Assembly (NCBI GenBank): GCA_028564925.1
Contig: CM053032.1
Location: 115,273,490 to 115,337,489, forward strand
DNA: 64,000 nt
Direction of reading: 5' to 3'
From: Lithobates sylvaticus
Taxonomy: Eukaryota; Chordata; Amphibia; Anura; Ranidae
Part shown: in pieces, positions 21,117 through 34,382 of the stretch
How the letters are laid out: every line of letters starts with the position of its first letter
Position numbering within the stretch: position 1 is the first letter of the stretch
Position numbers and translations under genes: made by a program
Notes under the pieces: model-generated
Told to the model about the DNA's origin: nothing
What the model saw: only the letters and a program-made list of their open reading frames with translations
The model's database searches: none

Positions 21117-22789
21117 CTAAATAAAAAAAAAAAGAAAAGTAAGCTGTTACTACACAACACGAGTGCCATTTACAAAAACACATAGGAAAAAAGCTATCAC
21201 TCTTTTTACAACTGGTATACTATTTTAAGAGCAGATTACTTCTATGCTGGCTATGGAGGCTGATGAAGAAGCCAACTGGCTTTGAAACACGTCCCGTGTC
21301 TACAACGCATGTGTCTACAGTGACGTCTGGGGTATAGTCCTGGGTTGAACACTGATTGCAGTAACATCGGCTTCCTCTATCTTCACGCGTCATCCCCAGC
21401 TGGTAGCCAAAGCTGGTGGTTCTCTGGCTGCCCCTTGGACTTTTCTAGCTCCCAAATCACCTTTATGCGATGCCCTACATATGCCTACCTCTGAGTGCAT
21501 TTCAATTTTTTTTCATTAAATTGTCATTTATTTTAATGCTACACTATGGGGTTGTGCTGTTTTTTTTGTTTTCTTCCAGTGGTTGGAAAGTGAGCACCTG
21601 CTCTGGTCTTATCTGCAGTTGCTAGTTTTATCTATGTTTAGCACTCCTAAACCTTTTAACACTGTTGGCATACATCAGTATTGTCATTTACCAATCTTTT
21701 TCTGCAATTTTCATCCTTTATTTTTTATCTGGTACGTTTTTTTTACCCATTTTAAATCTGGTTCATCAGACCACTCTCTTCTATGATTATGTTTGTCACA
21801 CAAGCTACAATCTGTTTTTTCTTTTTTAAAGCATGCAATTGTCTATTTAGCTTTGAGATATTTTCACATACATTACCAGGCCCATCATGAAAAAAGAGTG
21901 TATAAAACACGATCATGACTCCATATAAAATATTGTAAGATTACCCTACACATCTAAAGGTTTTGGATTATGCAACTGAGGGTTAAAACCATACATGCAT
22001 AAAACTAGGTGTCCCTACAGATAAAACTAAATTTAGATCTGTAGAGACCAGATCAGTAGCTTCAAATGCAAGCAAGATGGATTTTGTTTTATTAAATGAA
22101 ACAAGCTCATGAGAGAAACATTATCTTGCTCTTAACCAGTTCTGGGTCGTCTTCTGCACATTTACTGCGGCAAAGCAGCCCAGCTGCGTGAACCAACTGT
22201 GTTGTGTTTGATATAAAATATATGATTTTTCTATAAGACTGTGATAGAATAACAATCAGACTAGTTTGATTGCAGAGATCAGGATTGTCTGAGGATGTTT
22301 CTCAAACAAATGCCTTGGTAACAATGGGAACTGTTGGCTGTTTGGTTGTTAAGGTAAATGAGTTAGTAACCATTGTCAACAAATGGGTAAACAAAAGCCC
22401 AAATTAGAGACTGATAGGAGGCCACTTAATCATGCATTAGAACCAAGGACTGTCTGTAAGACCAGGAGTCACACAACATGGATTAACACCACAAGCCACT
22501 CATCATGCAAGAAGGTGCCTGATTGTCAGGAGAATTGTTGTCAATGGAGATCATGAACATACAGTAATCGGAGTTAAGTAACTTTTAGGTGTATTTCTAC
22601 AGTTATAGACCATAGGCTGTTTATTTGCTAGGCATTTTGCTTGTTATAGATATCTGTCAGTCTTGATTTGTATTCCTAATATTGTAATAGTTTTGTATGT
22701 AGAGCATTTTTGTATAGTAAAAGCACATTTACACACTGCAGAGGTCTCATCTTCCTTGCTTATACCGCAAAGTAACCTTGCTAGATAGA
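21117..22789. other. Intron sequence with scattered repeat scraps
   Basis: Near 21250-21310 there is a GATGAAGAAGCC..TTTGAAACACGT segment of the kind found in frog MITE arms (compare CCGAAACGCGTCAGG at about 35190). The rest shows no supported gene or transposon end. Confidence 0.4.
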
Positions 22790-24124
22790 CCCAAGCAAAA
22801 CACCAACGTACCTGTACATCACCCGTGGGTAGGGGGGGGCCCGCCGTCCCCGCGGTGATCGGATTAACCAATCAATCTACAGGTCCAGGCCAATGCTTTA
22901 TGGCCTGGATGTGCTGATCAGTTCTGACAAATCACAGAACGTTCTGTGCCTGTGATATGTAAGCACAGGCACAGGAAATGATGCAATTTCCTCTCCTGGA
23001 GCCCTTTTCAGTTCCAGCTTAGGAGGAGATGGCATCAGTGAGTAAAGCACTACACTGACACAAGGACACACAGTTAGGCACATTTAACCCTCTGTTTGCC
23101 CCAGTTAACCCTTTCACTCCCTGTCACAGTGTTATTAAGTACAGTGTACAGAGTATTTACTGATCACTGTAATGGTGTGCGTTAGGGAATATATGGTGGG
23201 TACCCTGAACCTAATAAAGTTTTAACCCCCGATTACCCCCAGTTAACTCTTTCACAGCCCTGTCACAGTGTCATTAGAACAGTGTACAGATCTTTTTTCT
23301 GATCACTGTATTAGTGTCACGGGTGATGCTGATTAGAGCCAACGTCAGTTAGCGTCAATCCCTGAGAGTGTCAGAATCCCACCACATATAAAAAAATTTG
23401 TGTGAAAATCTTGCACCAATTATATTAGACTGCTGCACTTTTATCACTCCTTGGATACAAGGAGATAATGGACAAAATGTGAAAATGTAAAAGGTTGCGC
23501 TGTCTCAAACAAAGAAAAACTCTATTGAAAAATATAGCAAACACTGTGTATGAACGAATGGTAAATAAAGGGTTCAATAAAAAAAAAAAAGTGTCCATGT
23601 GTATCAAAAATTATTCCATTGGTATTCCACCAACTGGATGTGCTATCCACCGGTCCCAGTGATAATAAAGTATAACAATCCAGGGGGGCGTGGCTTGATG
23701 GTGGAGAGAGAGGTTGCATAGTCTCACAGCTCCGGCTCTCAATCACCATCCTTATCTTATCCTGGGTCCTATCTCCTCACCAAAGGCACAGATTTGTTCC
23801 CCACAGAGGTGGGCATCTATCAGGCTGGCAGACATGGTGAAATACGGGCCCCCCTGGCCCCATCCACGGCGGAACAATTGGCGCGGTTCTGGAGGGAAAA
23901 TGGCGCCGAGACACAGGCAGACACGCTGCAGCCATCCTCATCTGCTGACCGGAGCACAGCTACAGGGGTGAGTGCCTCAATCCCAGCCATCTTTCACACA
24001 CAAGCAGACTCCCTGCAATCACAAGATTCCCAGCAGTCTGATGTGAGCGATCAGGCAGTGAATTCCCCTCCTGCTGAGCCTACATTGTCCACCAGAGGAA
24101 CGTATTAGTACTCTAGAGGACACT

Positions 24125-25330
24125 GTGAACCCCCTGGCAATTTCCATGCGTAACACCACTAGCGAGATGGCAGCACTCCGCGCCAAAATCGATGCTTTGG
24201 AAAATCGTTCCCGCAGGAACAACCTTAGATTTGAGGGGTTCCCGGAATGTTCAGAGGGTTCTCACCCTGAGAAGTTCCTCTATGGCTGGCTACGCAACAT
24301 TTTTGGCTCAGACGCGCCATCATTGAAAAAATGTCGCCCGCATATTATTTGCCTCCAAGAGACTCGCCTTACAGGCTCTAAGACAAGAGCTTTAAAATGC
24401 CCATGGTTGGCCAACTCATACCATGCTATCCATACTAACTACTCCAGAGAGGTTTCTATCCTCCTGGCTAAATCCCTCCCAGCAGAGATGGTAAAGGTTA
24501 AAACTGACCCGGACGGGCAATTTATTGTGCTCACTCTGCAAATAGCTAAGGTGATTTTTATGCTAGTGAATGTGTATACCTCCCCCCCCTTCTCAGTAGA
24601 GGTACTCTCTAGGTTGTCTCTTCAGCTGCTGAACAGACCCCCAGGCCCACTACTGTATGTGGGGGATTTTAATGCTGTCTTAGACCCTGCACTAGATCAC
24701 TTGGGAGGAGGCGGTAGGCCTTTTCCATCCTTTGTGGACTGGGCACAAGTCCATGACCTTACAGAGATATGGCGCTGGAAACATCTGGACACACGCCACT
24801 TTTCGTGTCACGCAAACTCTTTCCAAACCATGTCTAGGCTAGATATGGCGTTTGCCCCAGCAGACACCCTCCCAGCAGTTTCAGCAGTATCATATTTGCC
24901 CAGAGGGGTTTCGGACCATGCCCCCCTCTCTTTGGACCTCCTCCTCCTCCCAGGTTCAGGAACCGCTATCTGGCGCCTAAATTCTTACTGGCTGGAGGAC
25001 GAGGTGGTACAGGGAGAGTGCAGGAAGGGCATCAACTACTGGAAAGACAATTTAGACAAGGTAGACCCTGTATCTGAATGGGAAGCATTTAAAACAACCA
25101 TGAGAGGCACCTTTATGGATATTACAGGGGTTCTTCGCAAGAACAATCAAATGCTTACCACTGAACTAGAAAACACCATGATTCGTGCAGAATCCGCCTA
25201 TGTCTCTAGCCCGGCCTCTGCCACAAGAGAGGCTTGGCTACAGAGTCGCAGGGAGTATGAACTACGTCTGCTGGACCTCACACGTCTTTTGAACATGGTA
25301 ACAAAGCCGGTCGTCTCTTGGCGCACCTGA
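24125..25330 (+). pseudogene. LINE ORF1-ORF2 fusion frame (coiled-coil/RRM start plus endonuclease)
   Basis: The first ~68 residues are ORF1-like: a heptad-like helix, then ENRSRRNNLRFEGFPE, the hinge before the RRM-like domain. From about residue 70 the frame is ORF2 endonuclease: CLQETRL, VGDFNAVLD and VSDHAPLSLD motifs. The first ~35 endonuclease residues, including the usual Asn motif, are missing, as is most of the ORF1 C-terminus. So this is a deletion joint near 24330, by chance in frame, and not a functional fusion. The frame ends at 25330 and continues in others. Confidence 0.75.
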
Positions 25331-27633
25331 CCAGCCCTGACTATTCTCCTATCTCTATTCCCCGTATACTCACAGCCCAGGGAAATGTCAGCGATAACAG
25401 GGAGGATATATTGGACTCCTCCTTATGCTTCTATAATGACTTATATACCTCTAGGGTTGACTATGACGATTCCCAATTGAATGACTATTTGACTGACATA
25501 TCTCTCCCCCCTTTATCAGGCGAGGAGGGGCGAGATACGTTGGAGGAACCCATTTCCTGTGAGGAGATAGCTGAGGCTAGTTCCCAGATGCCAACCCATA
25601 AAACACCGGGCCTAGATGGCTTCCCGACTGAATGGTACTCGCAATTTAAGGACCTTGTGTTCCCTTTTCTACTGAGGACCTATAACAAAGCTCTAGCTGC
25701 TGGAGCCCTCCCTCGGACAATGAGGGAGGCTCTGATTGTACTTCTTTTGAAACCTCATAAGGACCCAAATGTGAATCTTACCGCCCAATATCGCTCATTA
25801 ACGTGGATGTTAAGATTCTTGCCAAGATACTGGCCAATCGGCTAAACAAGGTAGTTACGTCTCTGGTCAATAGTGACCAGGGAGGTTTTATTCCGGGAAG
25901 ATCCACTAGAATGAACATACGCAGGCTGTTCCACAATTTGCAATATCCACATGATTGTTCTCCTAACCGTGCTATTGTGTCATTGGACACCTGTAAGGCA
26001 TTTGACAGTGTGGAATGGCCATATCTTTTTCGGGTACTACAACTATATGGTTTTGGCCCTCGTGTTATAGCGTGGGTAAAACTCCTTTACACCCTTCCAG
26101 TAGCCAAAGTCAGGGTCAATTCCACAGTCACGGAGGCCTTTCCAATTACTAGAGGTACAAGACAGGGGTGCCCACTGTCACCCCTCTTGTTTGCCCTAGC
26201 CATGGAACCGCTTGCTGTTCGCATCTGTTCCTCCCCTCAGATTAAAGGTCTTCCAATCGCCAATATAGAAGAGCGTATCTCACTGTATGCAGACGACACG
26301 CTGGTGTACCTGGCTGACACCGGTGAGTCCCTGCGTGCACTGTTGGAGGAGGTCAACACATTTGGTGACTATTCAGGATTCCGGGTGAACTGGGAAAAGT
26401 CCAGTCTCTTTCTTTTGGATGAGGTGGGCCCGTCCCAGATAAACCCTGAATCCAAACTCCAAGTGGTATCCTTTTTTAGGTACCTTGGAGTACTGGTACA
26501 AACCCCTCTCAATAAATATGTTACTAATAATCTAGATCCACTTTTGGACCGCCTACAGAAGCAGACCAAGCAGTGAATGGACCTGCCCCTAGACCTCATG
26601 GGAAGGGCTAATGTTCTTAAAATGATATACTTACCAAGATTTCTCTATATCCTTGCCAACTCTCCATGTAGAATACCTAAACACATCTTTAAGAAAATAG
26701 ACACAATATGTACTTCTTTTCTGTGGAAGGGCGGATCCCCAAAAGTGGCACTCGAGCCGCTGAGACTGCCTGCACACTTGGCGGGCCTGGCATTCCCTAA
26801 TTTTTTCTTATATTATTTAGCATCCCAGTCGGTGCACATACACGATTGGTTGTGCCCAGTCTCGGCTAATGCTTGCACCACCACGGAAGGGGCCATCGCA
26901 TCTTCCCTAGAAAGCCTACATAATATTATATACAGAGGCCGGGTCCCCGACTGCCCCGGAACCACTGTACTAGACACCTCTCTCAGTATTTCGCTATACT
27001 GTCACTAAAATTACCAAAGATTTGTGGGTGAAATCTGCCAACAACCCTTTAAGGTTCAACCCCAATCTGCAGGAATTGCTCTCCCTCCCTGACCCCAACT
27101 GCTGGTACTCTAAGGGAATTAAATATATAAGACACCTGTATAATGCTCAGGGCTTTAAAACTTTCTCTCAACTAAGCCTAGACGTTGACCTGCCTAGAAC
27201 ATACCTATTTTACTACTACCAACTTAGACATGCTATCCAAGCCCAATTTGGTACGCTAAAAGATCCCACCAATCTACCCCCATTGGAAAAACTACTCAGA
27301 AATCCAGACCCTGCTAAACTAGTTTCTTCTTACTATGAGACCCTACTATCTGACTATAACCCCAGATTCCAAAGGGCTCAGTTAAAGTGGGCCTCTCTGG
27401 ACATCCCCTTGCTAGATGAAGACTGGTCTGAATTTACTGATACCTACAAAACATCTGTCATTGCATCACGAGACCGTATTATTCAAATGAAAATATTCCA
27501 CCAAACTCACCTCACCCCGGCCAGACTGCACAGGATGGGCCTCATGTCCTCAGCTGCATGTTTCCGCGGCTGTGGTCATGAGGCAGATTTATATATAGTA
27601 TATATACCTCATGCGTTAGATGATCTCTTATAA
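25318..27633 (+). pseudogene. LINE ORF2 reverse transcriptase region, broken
   Basis: The frames 25318-25845, 25803-26576, 26577-27008 and 27022-27633 together cover the linker, reverse transcriptase and C-terminal domain of a Tx1-type ORF2. Visible motifs are HKTPGLDGFPTEWY, GFIPGRSTRMNIRRL, SLDTCKAFDSVEW, GTRQGCPLSPLLF and the active-site YADD at about 26286. At least three frameshifts or stops separate the pieces. Confidence 0.85.
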
Positions 27634-28268
27634 TCTAGAGATCATCAGAAGTTGGTAAGAGGCAAATTAAATTTTCATTTAGATCGTTATACTTTATTAT
27701 CACTGGGAACGATGGATAGCACATCCAGTTGGTGGAATACCAATGGAATAATTTTTGATACACGGACACTTGTTTATTGAACTCTTTATTTACCACTAGT
27801 TGATACACTGTTTGCTTTATATTTTGATAAGAGTTTTTCCTTGTTTATGAGACGCACAACCTTTTACATTTTAACAATTTTTCCCACCACACATTCACGA
27901 AAACATTTTAACCCTTTGATTGCCAGTAACACACACACACACAATATACACCTCCATTACTAGTATAGTGTCTGAACGGAGCAATATCTGATCAAATCTG
28001 AACCATACTAGCGCCCCCAATAGTATACGCAGCGTGAGCAGGATCAGCCCCGACACCTGCCAGCACCTGCATTTAGCCCCTCCACCCCACTCAAAGTGCA
28101 GTATCAGTAGATCACTGTCACTTCCGACACACAGCACACAAAACTTCAGTGTCAGGCCTGATCTCTGCTAGCACTAGCAGTTAAATTTTTTTGTAACAGT
28201 CCTCGTCAACCAGGTGCTTTTTTTTTACCTGCGAATCACACTAGGTACCTATAAATTTAGTGGCTAAA

Positions 28269-30018
28269 ATGTGAAACAAAATGTACACTAGTGAAGAAGC
28301 CTACAGGATACTGAGCATGACAGCGATATACAAACCCGTAGTACCGGAACCCTGACAGATAGCAGGGACCTCTACTACTTCGTCAGAGCTAAGGTCAGGC
28401 ATACCCGACCCCATTCCCCTGATGCCAAGGTGCAACAATCACATGGTTCTTGTATGCAGCAGAGTGCCGGTACTAGTGCCTCTCTATCTTCTGGTGAACT
28501 GGCGAGCACCAGCGGCCTAGTACATCCTGATCACCTGGTGAGTACCATAAGTGCAGTTCAAGCTGGTGTGGTAGCTTGCACAAGTAGTGTCCTGCAGCCA
28601 CCAAGAATTCAAACGCACGCCTGTAGAACCCACAGTGCCCTTTTGATGCACTTGCAAATCCTCATTGGCAGCCCACCACTTCTGCAGTGCCCATAATTCC
28701 CCCATTCACCGGGCAACCCGGAATTCAGGTGAAAACAGCAAATCTAACTCCCCTTGGTTTTTAGGAGCGTTTTTTCATGGAAGATCTGTACAGATCTATT
28801 GTGGACCAAAGCAATTTATATGCTGATCAATTTATCACCACAAACACAAAATGTGACCCTTGTCAGGCAATATGCATGGAAAGGTATCACGGTTTCTGAT
28901 TTTAAGACCTTTCTGAGCCTATCCCTTCTCATGGGCGTTACTAAAAAGAGTGAGTTGCGGTCATATTTGTCCACTGACCCAATTCACAATATGCCCGTGT
29001 TCTCTGCTGCCATGGCCAGGACAAGATATCAGCAAATCTTGCGGTTCATGCACTTCAAATGACAATGAACTCTGTCATCCCAGGGGTGACCCCGGATATA
29101 TGATTGGCTCCACAAAATTTGGCCCCTTGTAAATCTCTTGAACCAAAAATTTGCAGCCTTGTATATCCCTGAACAAGATGTCTGCGTAGATGAGTCCCCG
29201 ATTACGTTCTTTGGCTGCCTTGTTTCAAACAGTTTCTCAAGCATGTCAGATATGGGGTCAAAATATATAAGCTCTGTGACAGGGCAACAGGCTATACATG
29301 TACTTTACGGATTTACGAGGGAAAAGATAGTCAACGTGGAGCCCCACCGACTGACTAGACTACATATGGAGCAGCAGCAAGGTTATTTGGGACTTGGTGT
29401 CACCCTTTTTTTGTAAAGGAGTACCATTTATACGTGAACAATTTTTATACAAACGTGACACTTTTTAGACACCTTTATCAATTTGGAATTAGCGCACGTG
29501 GCACCATGCAATCTAATCGCCGGGCCGCCCCCCCCCCCTCCCCTCAACGGCTTGTAAATGCCCAATTTAGACCAGGGGAGAGAGCCTGCTTGGAGGTGCA
29601 ATGAATTGCTTGAAGTGAAGTGGAAGGACAAACGGAACATGTCTTCCATTCACGCAGACAGGCAGTCCAAACTGCAACAGCAACTGGTATTGTTGAGAAG
29701 CCCCTCTGTGTCCACGACTACAACTTTAACATGGGAGGGGTGGACTTCAATGACCAGATGATGGGGCCATACTTAATTGCCCATAAGGCCAGACGCTGGT
29801 ACAAAAAAAGTTTCTGTATACTTATTCTAATTGGCTCTGTTCAACGCTTATGTACTATACAAAGTCAGGAAGAAGTGGATCCCTAAAATTTCAGGAAGAG
29901 ATCACAGGCCTTTTGTATACAGAAGGTGCTGTGGCCCAATTTTCCAATCCAGATGCAGTGAGCCGGCTGCATGAAAGGCATTTTCTGGCATTCCTCCCTG
30001 GTACCCCTAACCAATGAG
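28269..30018 (+). pseudogene. piggyBac transposase remnant, heavily decayed
   Basis: It aligns in order with the transposase at 15232-17128. Recognisable pieces are ACTAGTGAAGAAGCCTACAGG near the start, NMPVFSAAMARTRYQQILRFMHF (split here as NMPVFSAAMARTRY and QQILRFMHF), VCVDESPITF near 29183, then GGVDFNDQMMGPYL and KARRWYKK near 29740-29800. Many stops, frameshifts and small deletions break it. It is clearly older than the other copy. Confidence 0.8.
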
Positions 30019-31040
30019 TGCCCCAAAGAAGATGTGTGTCAAAAACACGGATATAGGCATGACACCGGCTATTTGTCCCTCCTGTCCTTGCCAACCTTGT
30101 CTCTGCATCGGGGACTGTTTGCATCCACCACACACTAGTGGATTATTAGTATAGGGTACAGCACGACACAGTCTAGGGCACACTTTCACACAGGGTCTTG
30201 AAAGATGTTAGATGGCCATCACATTTTGAGAGACCCTAGCCTAGAACGATTAAAGTTTTTTTACAGTTACAAAAAAAGTGTAAAAAAAACTAATAAAATA
30301 AATGAAAAAGCCAAAAATAGTTGTTGTTTATTGTTCTTACTGTTTTACTGCATTTTATACTATACTGTAATGTTTTATTGTGTCTTATTGTTAACCATTG
30401 TTTGCTTTGCAGGTACGCCATTCAGCTGCAGCACTGATCTGTTTATTTTTGACAGCAACAGGGTTTGCTCTCACAATATGTAAATCAGTAACTTCAGCGC
30501 TGTGGGAGGTGATTTTACCACCGCAGTAAAAAAAAAAAGCATATACAGTGCCTTGCAAAAGTATTCACCCCCCTTGGCTTCTTACCTATTTTGTTACATT
30601 ACAGCTTTTAGTTCAATGTTTTTTTAATCTGTGTTTAATTATATGTGATAGATCAGAACACAATAGTCTAAGTTGGTGAAGTAAAATTAGAGAAATATAT
30701 ACATAAAACAGTTTTTCAGAAATAAAAAACAGATAATTAGCATGTGCGTATGTATTCACCCACTTTTTTTAAATAAAGCCAATAAAAAGCTCTGGTGCAA
30801 CCAATTACCTTCAGAAGTCACAGAATTAGTGAAATGATGTCCACCTGTGTGCAATCTAAGTGTCACATGATCTGTCAATATATATACACACCTTTTTGAA
30901 AGGCCCCAGAGGCTAACACCTAAGCAAGAGGCACCACTAACCAAACACTGCCATGAAGACCAAGGAACTCTACAAACAAGAGACAATGTTGTTGAGAAGT
31001 ACAAGTCAGGGTTAGGTTATAAAAAAAAATATCCAAATCT

Positions 31041-31424
31041 TTGATAATCCTTAGGAGCACCATCAAATCTATCATAACCAAATGGAAAGAACATAGCTCA
31101 AAAGCAAACCTGCCAAGAGACTGTCGCACACAAAAACTCACGAACCGGGAAAGGGGGGCATTAATCAGAGTGGCAGCACAGAGATCTAAGGTAACCCTGG
31201 AGGAGCTGCAGAGTTCCACAGCAGAGACTGGAGTATCTGTACATAGGACGACAATAAGTCGTACGCTCCATAGAGTTGGGCTTTATGGCAGAGTAGCCAG
31301 AAGAAAGCCATTACTTTCAGCAAAAAACAAAATGGCATGTTTTGAGTTAGCGAAAAGGCATGTGGGAGAAAATGTATGGAGGAAGGTGCTCTGGTCTGAT
31401 GAGACTAAATATAGGATTTTTTAA
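31041..31424 (+). pseudogene. Tc1-type transposase, N-terminal part
   Basis: About 127 residues with the paired-like helix-turn-helix region, the VSVHRTTISRTLHRVGLYGR segment and the first catalytic Asp in VLWSDETK. The frame ends where the DIRS fragment begins. The C-terminal part reappears at about 35515-35730 in the PDLNPIENLW region with the last catalytic residues. The middle Asp region is absent, so the gene is dead. Confidence 0.88.
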
Positions 31425-34374
31425 CCGCTTACCTGTAAAATCCTTTTCTTTTAAGTACATCATGGGACACAGAGCCATAGTAATTACTATGTGGGTTATA
31501 GGCCACCTTCAGGTGATGGACACTGGCACACCCTAAGACAGGAACATGCCTCCCTATATAACCCCTCCCACTACTGGGAGTACCTCAGTTTTGTAGCAAA
31601 GCAATACTCGATTATACTAGAAAGAAGAGAGGGACCTCTGTGTCCCGTGATGTACATCAAAGTAAAGGATTTTACAGGTAAGCGGTTACAAAAATCCTAT
31701 TTGCTTAATCGTACATCACGGGACACAGAGCCATAGTAATTACGATGTGGGGTGTCCCAGAGCAATGCCAACTTAAGGGAGGGAGACACAACAAAATTAG
31801 GGCACCATGAGATTAGAGGATGTATACTGCAGCTCCCAGCACACTGTGCCCAAAGGCAATATCCTCATGATTTTTTACATCTACCTGGACGAATCTGGTA
31901 AATGTATGGACTGAAGACCAAGTTGTGGCCTTGCAGATTTGAGTCATGGAGGCTTGGTGATGCACTGTCTACGAAGCACTAACAGCCCTTGTGGAGTGCT
32001 CTTTGATTTGAAAAGGTGGAATCTTCCTCTTTAAACCTTTAGCTTGAACAATTACTTGTCGAATCCATTTAGAAATAGTAGATTTTGATGCTGCCTGTCC
32101 TCTTTTAGGACCTTCAGGCAATACAAACAAAACATCAGTTTTTCCAATCTGAGCAGTCGCCTTCAAGTAGACTTCGACTGCTCTCACCACATCAAGAGAC
32201 TGTAGTGACTTTTCTTCCGTAGACCTGGGTTCTGGAAAAAATTAAGGTAGAACAATAACCTTGTTTAAATGAAACAACTTGACACTACCTTCGGTAGAAA
32301 GTTAGTATGAGGACGCAATACTACCTTATCCTTATGAATAATTAAATATGTCTCTTTACAAGAAAGAGCAGCCAACTCTGATACCCTTTTTGCAGAAGAT
32401 ATGGCTACTAGAAAATATAGCTTCCTTGTCAAAAGAGCCAAGGGAAATGTTGTATCGGCTCAAAAGGCGGTTTCTGTAATGCTGACAGAACAAAATTTAA
32501 GTCCCAGGGATACGAGCCAAAGAATGCAAAGCAAGTGGTCGCTGAATTAGCACCGTTAAGGCTGAGACCTGGCCTTTGAGAATACTCAAGGCCAGCTTAA
32601 TTTCTAACCCCATTTGCAGAAGGTCAAGGATTCTACCTATTACTGCCAACCCCTGGATTCACACCAGGAGACATATGCCTTCCAGACTCTATAATATATG
32701 ATTCTGGAGACCAGCTTCCTTGCATTAACCAAGGTAGATACCACTGAACCTGACAACCCACGCTTCTTCAGAATGTGGGTCTCAATAGCCAAACCATTAA
32801 ATTTAGCGTTTGTAAGGAAGGATGGAATACTGGACCTTGCGAGAGAAGGTCTGGATGTGGTGGTAGGGTCCATGGGTCCCCTACCACCATCTTTATGATC
32901 GTTGCAAACCAAGATCTCCTGGGCCACAAGAATCACTGACTTCCCTTCCTGCTTGATCCTGCAAAGAAGTCGCAGAGGTAGCAGAACAGGAGGGAATGCA
33001 TAAATCAGTGAAAATTAATTCCACAGGAATACCAAGGCATCTGTTCCTCAAGCTAGCGGATCTTTTGTTCTTGACACAAAGTTGCCCCCTTGGTGATTGA
33101 TATAGGCCACTGCTGTGGCATTTTCGGATTGGATCCTGACAGTACAATTACGTAACCTTAATGTCCAGGCCCTCAGGGCCAGGCGTGCAGCTCGAATTTC
33201 TAGAATATTGATGGGTAAGGTCATTTCTGATCTGGACCATTTCCCTTGGACAGTGGCCTCTTCCAGGACTGCTCCCCAACCTGAAAGGCTGGCATCTTTT
33301 GTTACCACCTTCCAGTTAATTGGTAGAAAGGATTTCCCCTTCTGCAGATTCTTGGTCATCAGCCACCTACTGAGGCTCTGGCGCACCTTTGGGAAATCTC
33401 AAGCTTGGACCTTCTTGTTCCAAGCCGATAGAATACTGTTTTGTAGCAGTCTCGAATGAAACAGCATAAGGAACAGCCTGGAATGAAGCCACCATCATTT
33501 CTAACAACCTCCAACAACCTCATGCAAAGTTGAATAGAAGGATTCTTCTTTGCCTTGACTACCTGAATCAGCTCCCTTATGGCACTAAGAATACCCTCTT
33601 CTTGACTGTATCTATGATCATACCCAAGTATTCCAATCTCCCTGATGGTTTTAAGGAAGATTTCTCCAAGTTGAGAATCCAACCTAGGTATTCCGGGTAG
33701 TTGACTGTGGTGACCATACTTTGGTCTAAGCGGGCTACCGACTGGTCTATAAAGAGCAGATCATCTAGGTACGCTAAAATCGTTATACACTGGGCCCTTA
33801 ATCTGGCTAGAGGAGGGGCCAGGACCTTTGTAAACTCTTGAGGTGCAGTAGCTAGACTGAAAGGCAGAGCTACAAACTGGAAATTAAGATTTTCTACCTC
33901 GAAGCGTAGATATTTCTGGTGAGCAGGGAAAATCGGCACATGAAAGTATGCATCCTTGATGTCGATTGACGTTCTCCTCCTTGTAGGACGGAGACTACTG
34001 ATCGGATTGACTCCATGCGAAAAGAGCGGATATTCAAAAAGCGGTTTAAATCTTTGAGATCTAGAAAGGGTCGGATATCTCCATTTGGTTTTGGTACCTT
34101 GAAAAGGTTTGAATATCCCTGCTCTTCTATGGGGACCAAGGTATCACCTTTTGAGACAAAAGATGGTCCAATGCTTGAAAGAGAGACTTCTTTTTCTCTG
34201 GATCCCTGGGAACGTTTGATCTGAGAAAACAAGGAGACGGGGACTCTTGGAACTCTAGTTTGTAGCCTAGAGTAATTGAGGAAGCCACCCACTTGTCTAG
34301 ACACTTTCTGCCAGATTCTTGAGAACTGCAGAAGTCTTCCCCCGAACTCGAGCGGGCAGGGGCGCCCCTTCATA
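31424..34374 (-). mobile_element. DIRS-type retroelement fragment (fossil)
   Basis: A tyrosine-recombinase retroelement on the minus strand, present as its 3' half: recombinase region (about 31970-32940), RNase H (about 33050-33390) and reverse transcriptase (about 33360-34370). The low-coordinate end is a DIRS-like terminal structure: about 31424-31688 is an inverted repeat with GGGACACAGAGCCATAGT blocks, echoed directly at 31715-31745. The 5' half is missing. It is broken, with several breaks. It is younger than the Tc1 copy it interrupts. Confidence 0.8.
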
Positions 34375-34382
34375 AATATAAA

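Larger units (their letters stand above)
23683..27650 (+). mobile_element. Tx1/L1-clade LINE, ~4 kb, internally deleted, 3' end missing
   Basis: It starts with the GGGGCGTGGCTTGATGG 5' motif shared by the other two LINEs in the window. An ORF1 remnant (about 23830-24330) is joined by deletion to ORF2. Endonuclease, reverse transcriptase and part of the C-terminal domain follow in several frames up to 27633. The final C-terminal part, 3' UTR and poly(A) are not seen. A small inverted repeat around 27619-27648 marks the broken end. It runs antisense to the host gene. Confidence 0.85.
23387..27882. mobile_element. Inverted-repeat unit enclosing a LINE
   Basis: About 210-230 bases at 23440-23677 are found again, inverted, at 27685-27880. 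Shared blocks include TTCCATTGGTATTCCACCAACTGG, read across a few mismatches, GATAATAAAGTATAAC and ATGTAAAAGGTTG. CCCACCACA occurs just outside both sides (23378-23386 and 27883-27891) and may be a target duplication of 8-9 bp. The left side has about 60 extra bases outside the pairing. The unit sits inside the older piggyBac. Confidence 0.6.

Noticed and set aside
24125-25330. A new fused LINE protein with a function
   Set aside because: The joint removes the first endonuclease motif, and frames downstream are broken. A chance in-frame deletion is simpler.
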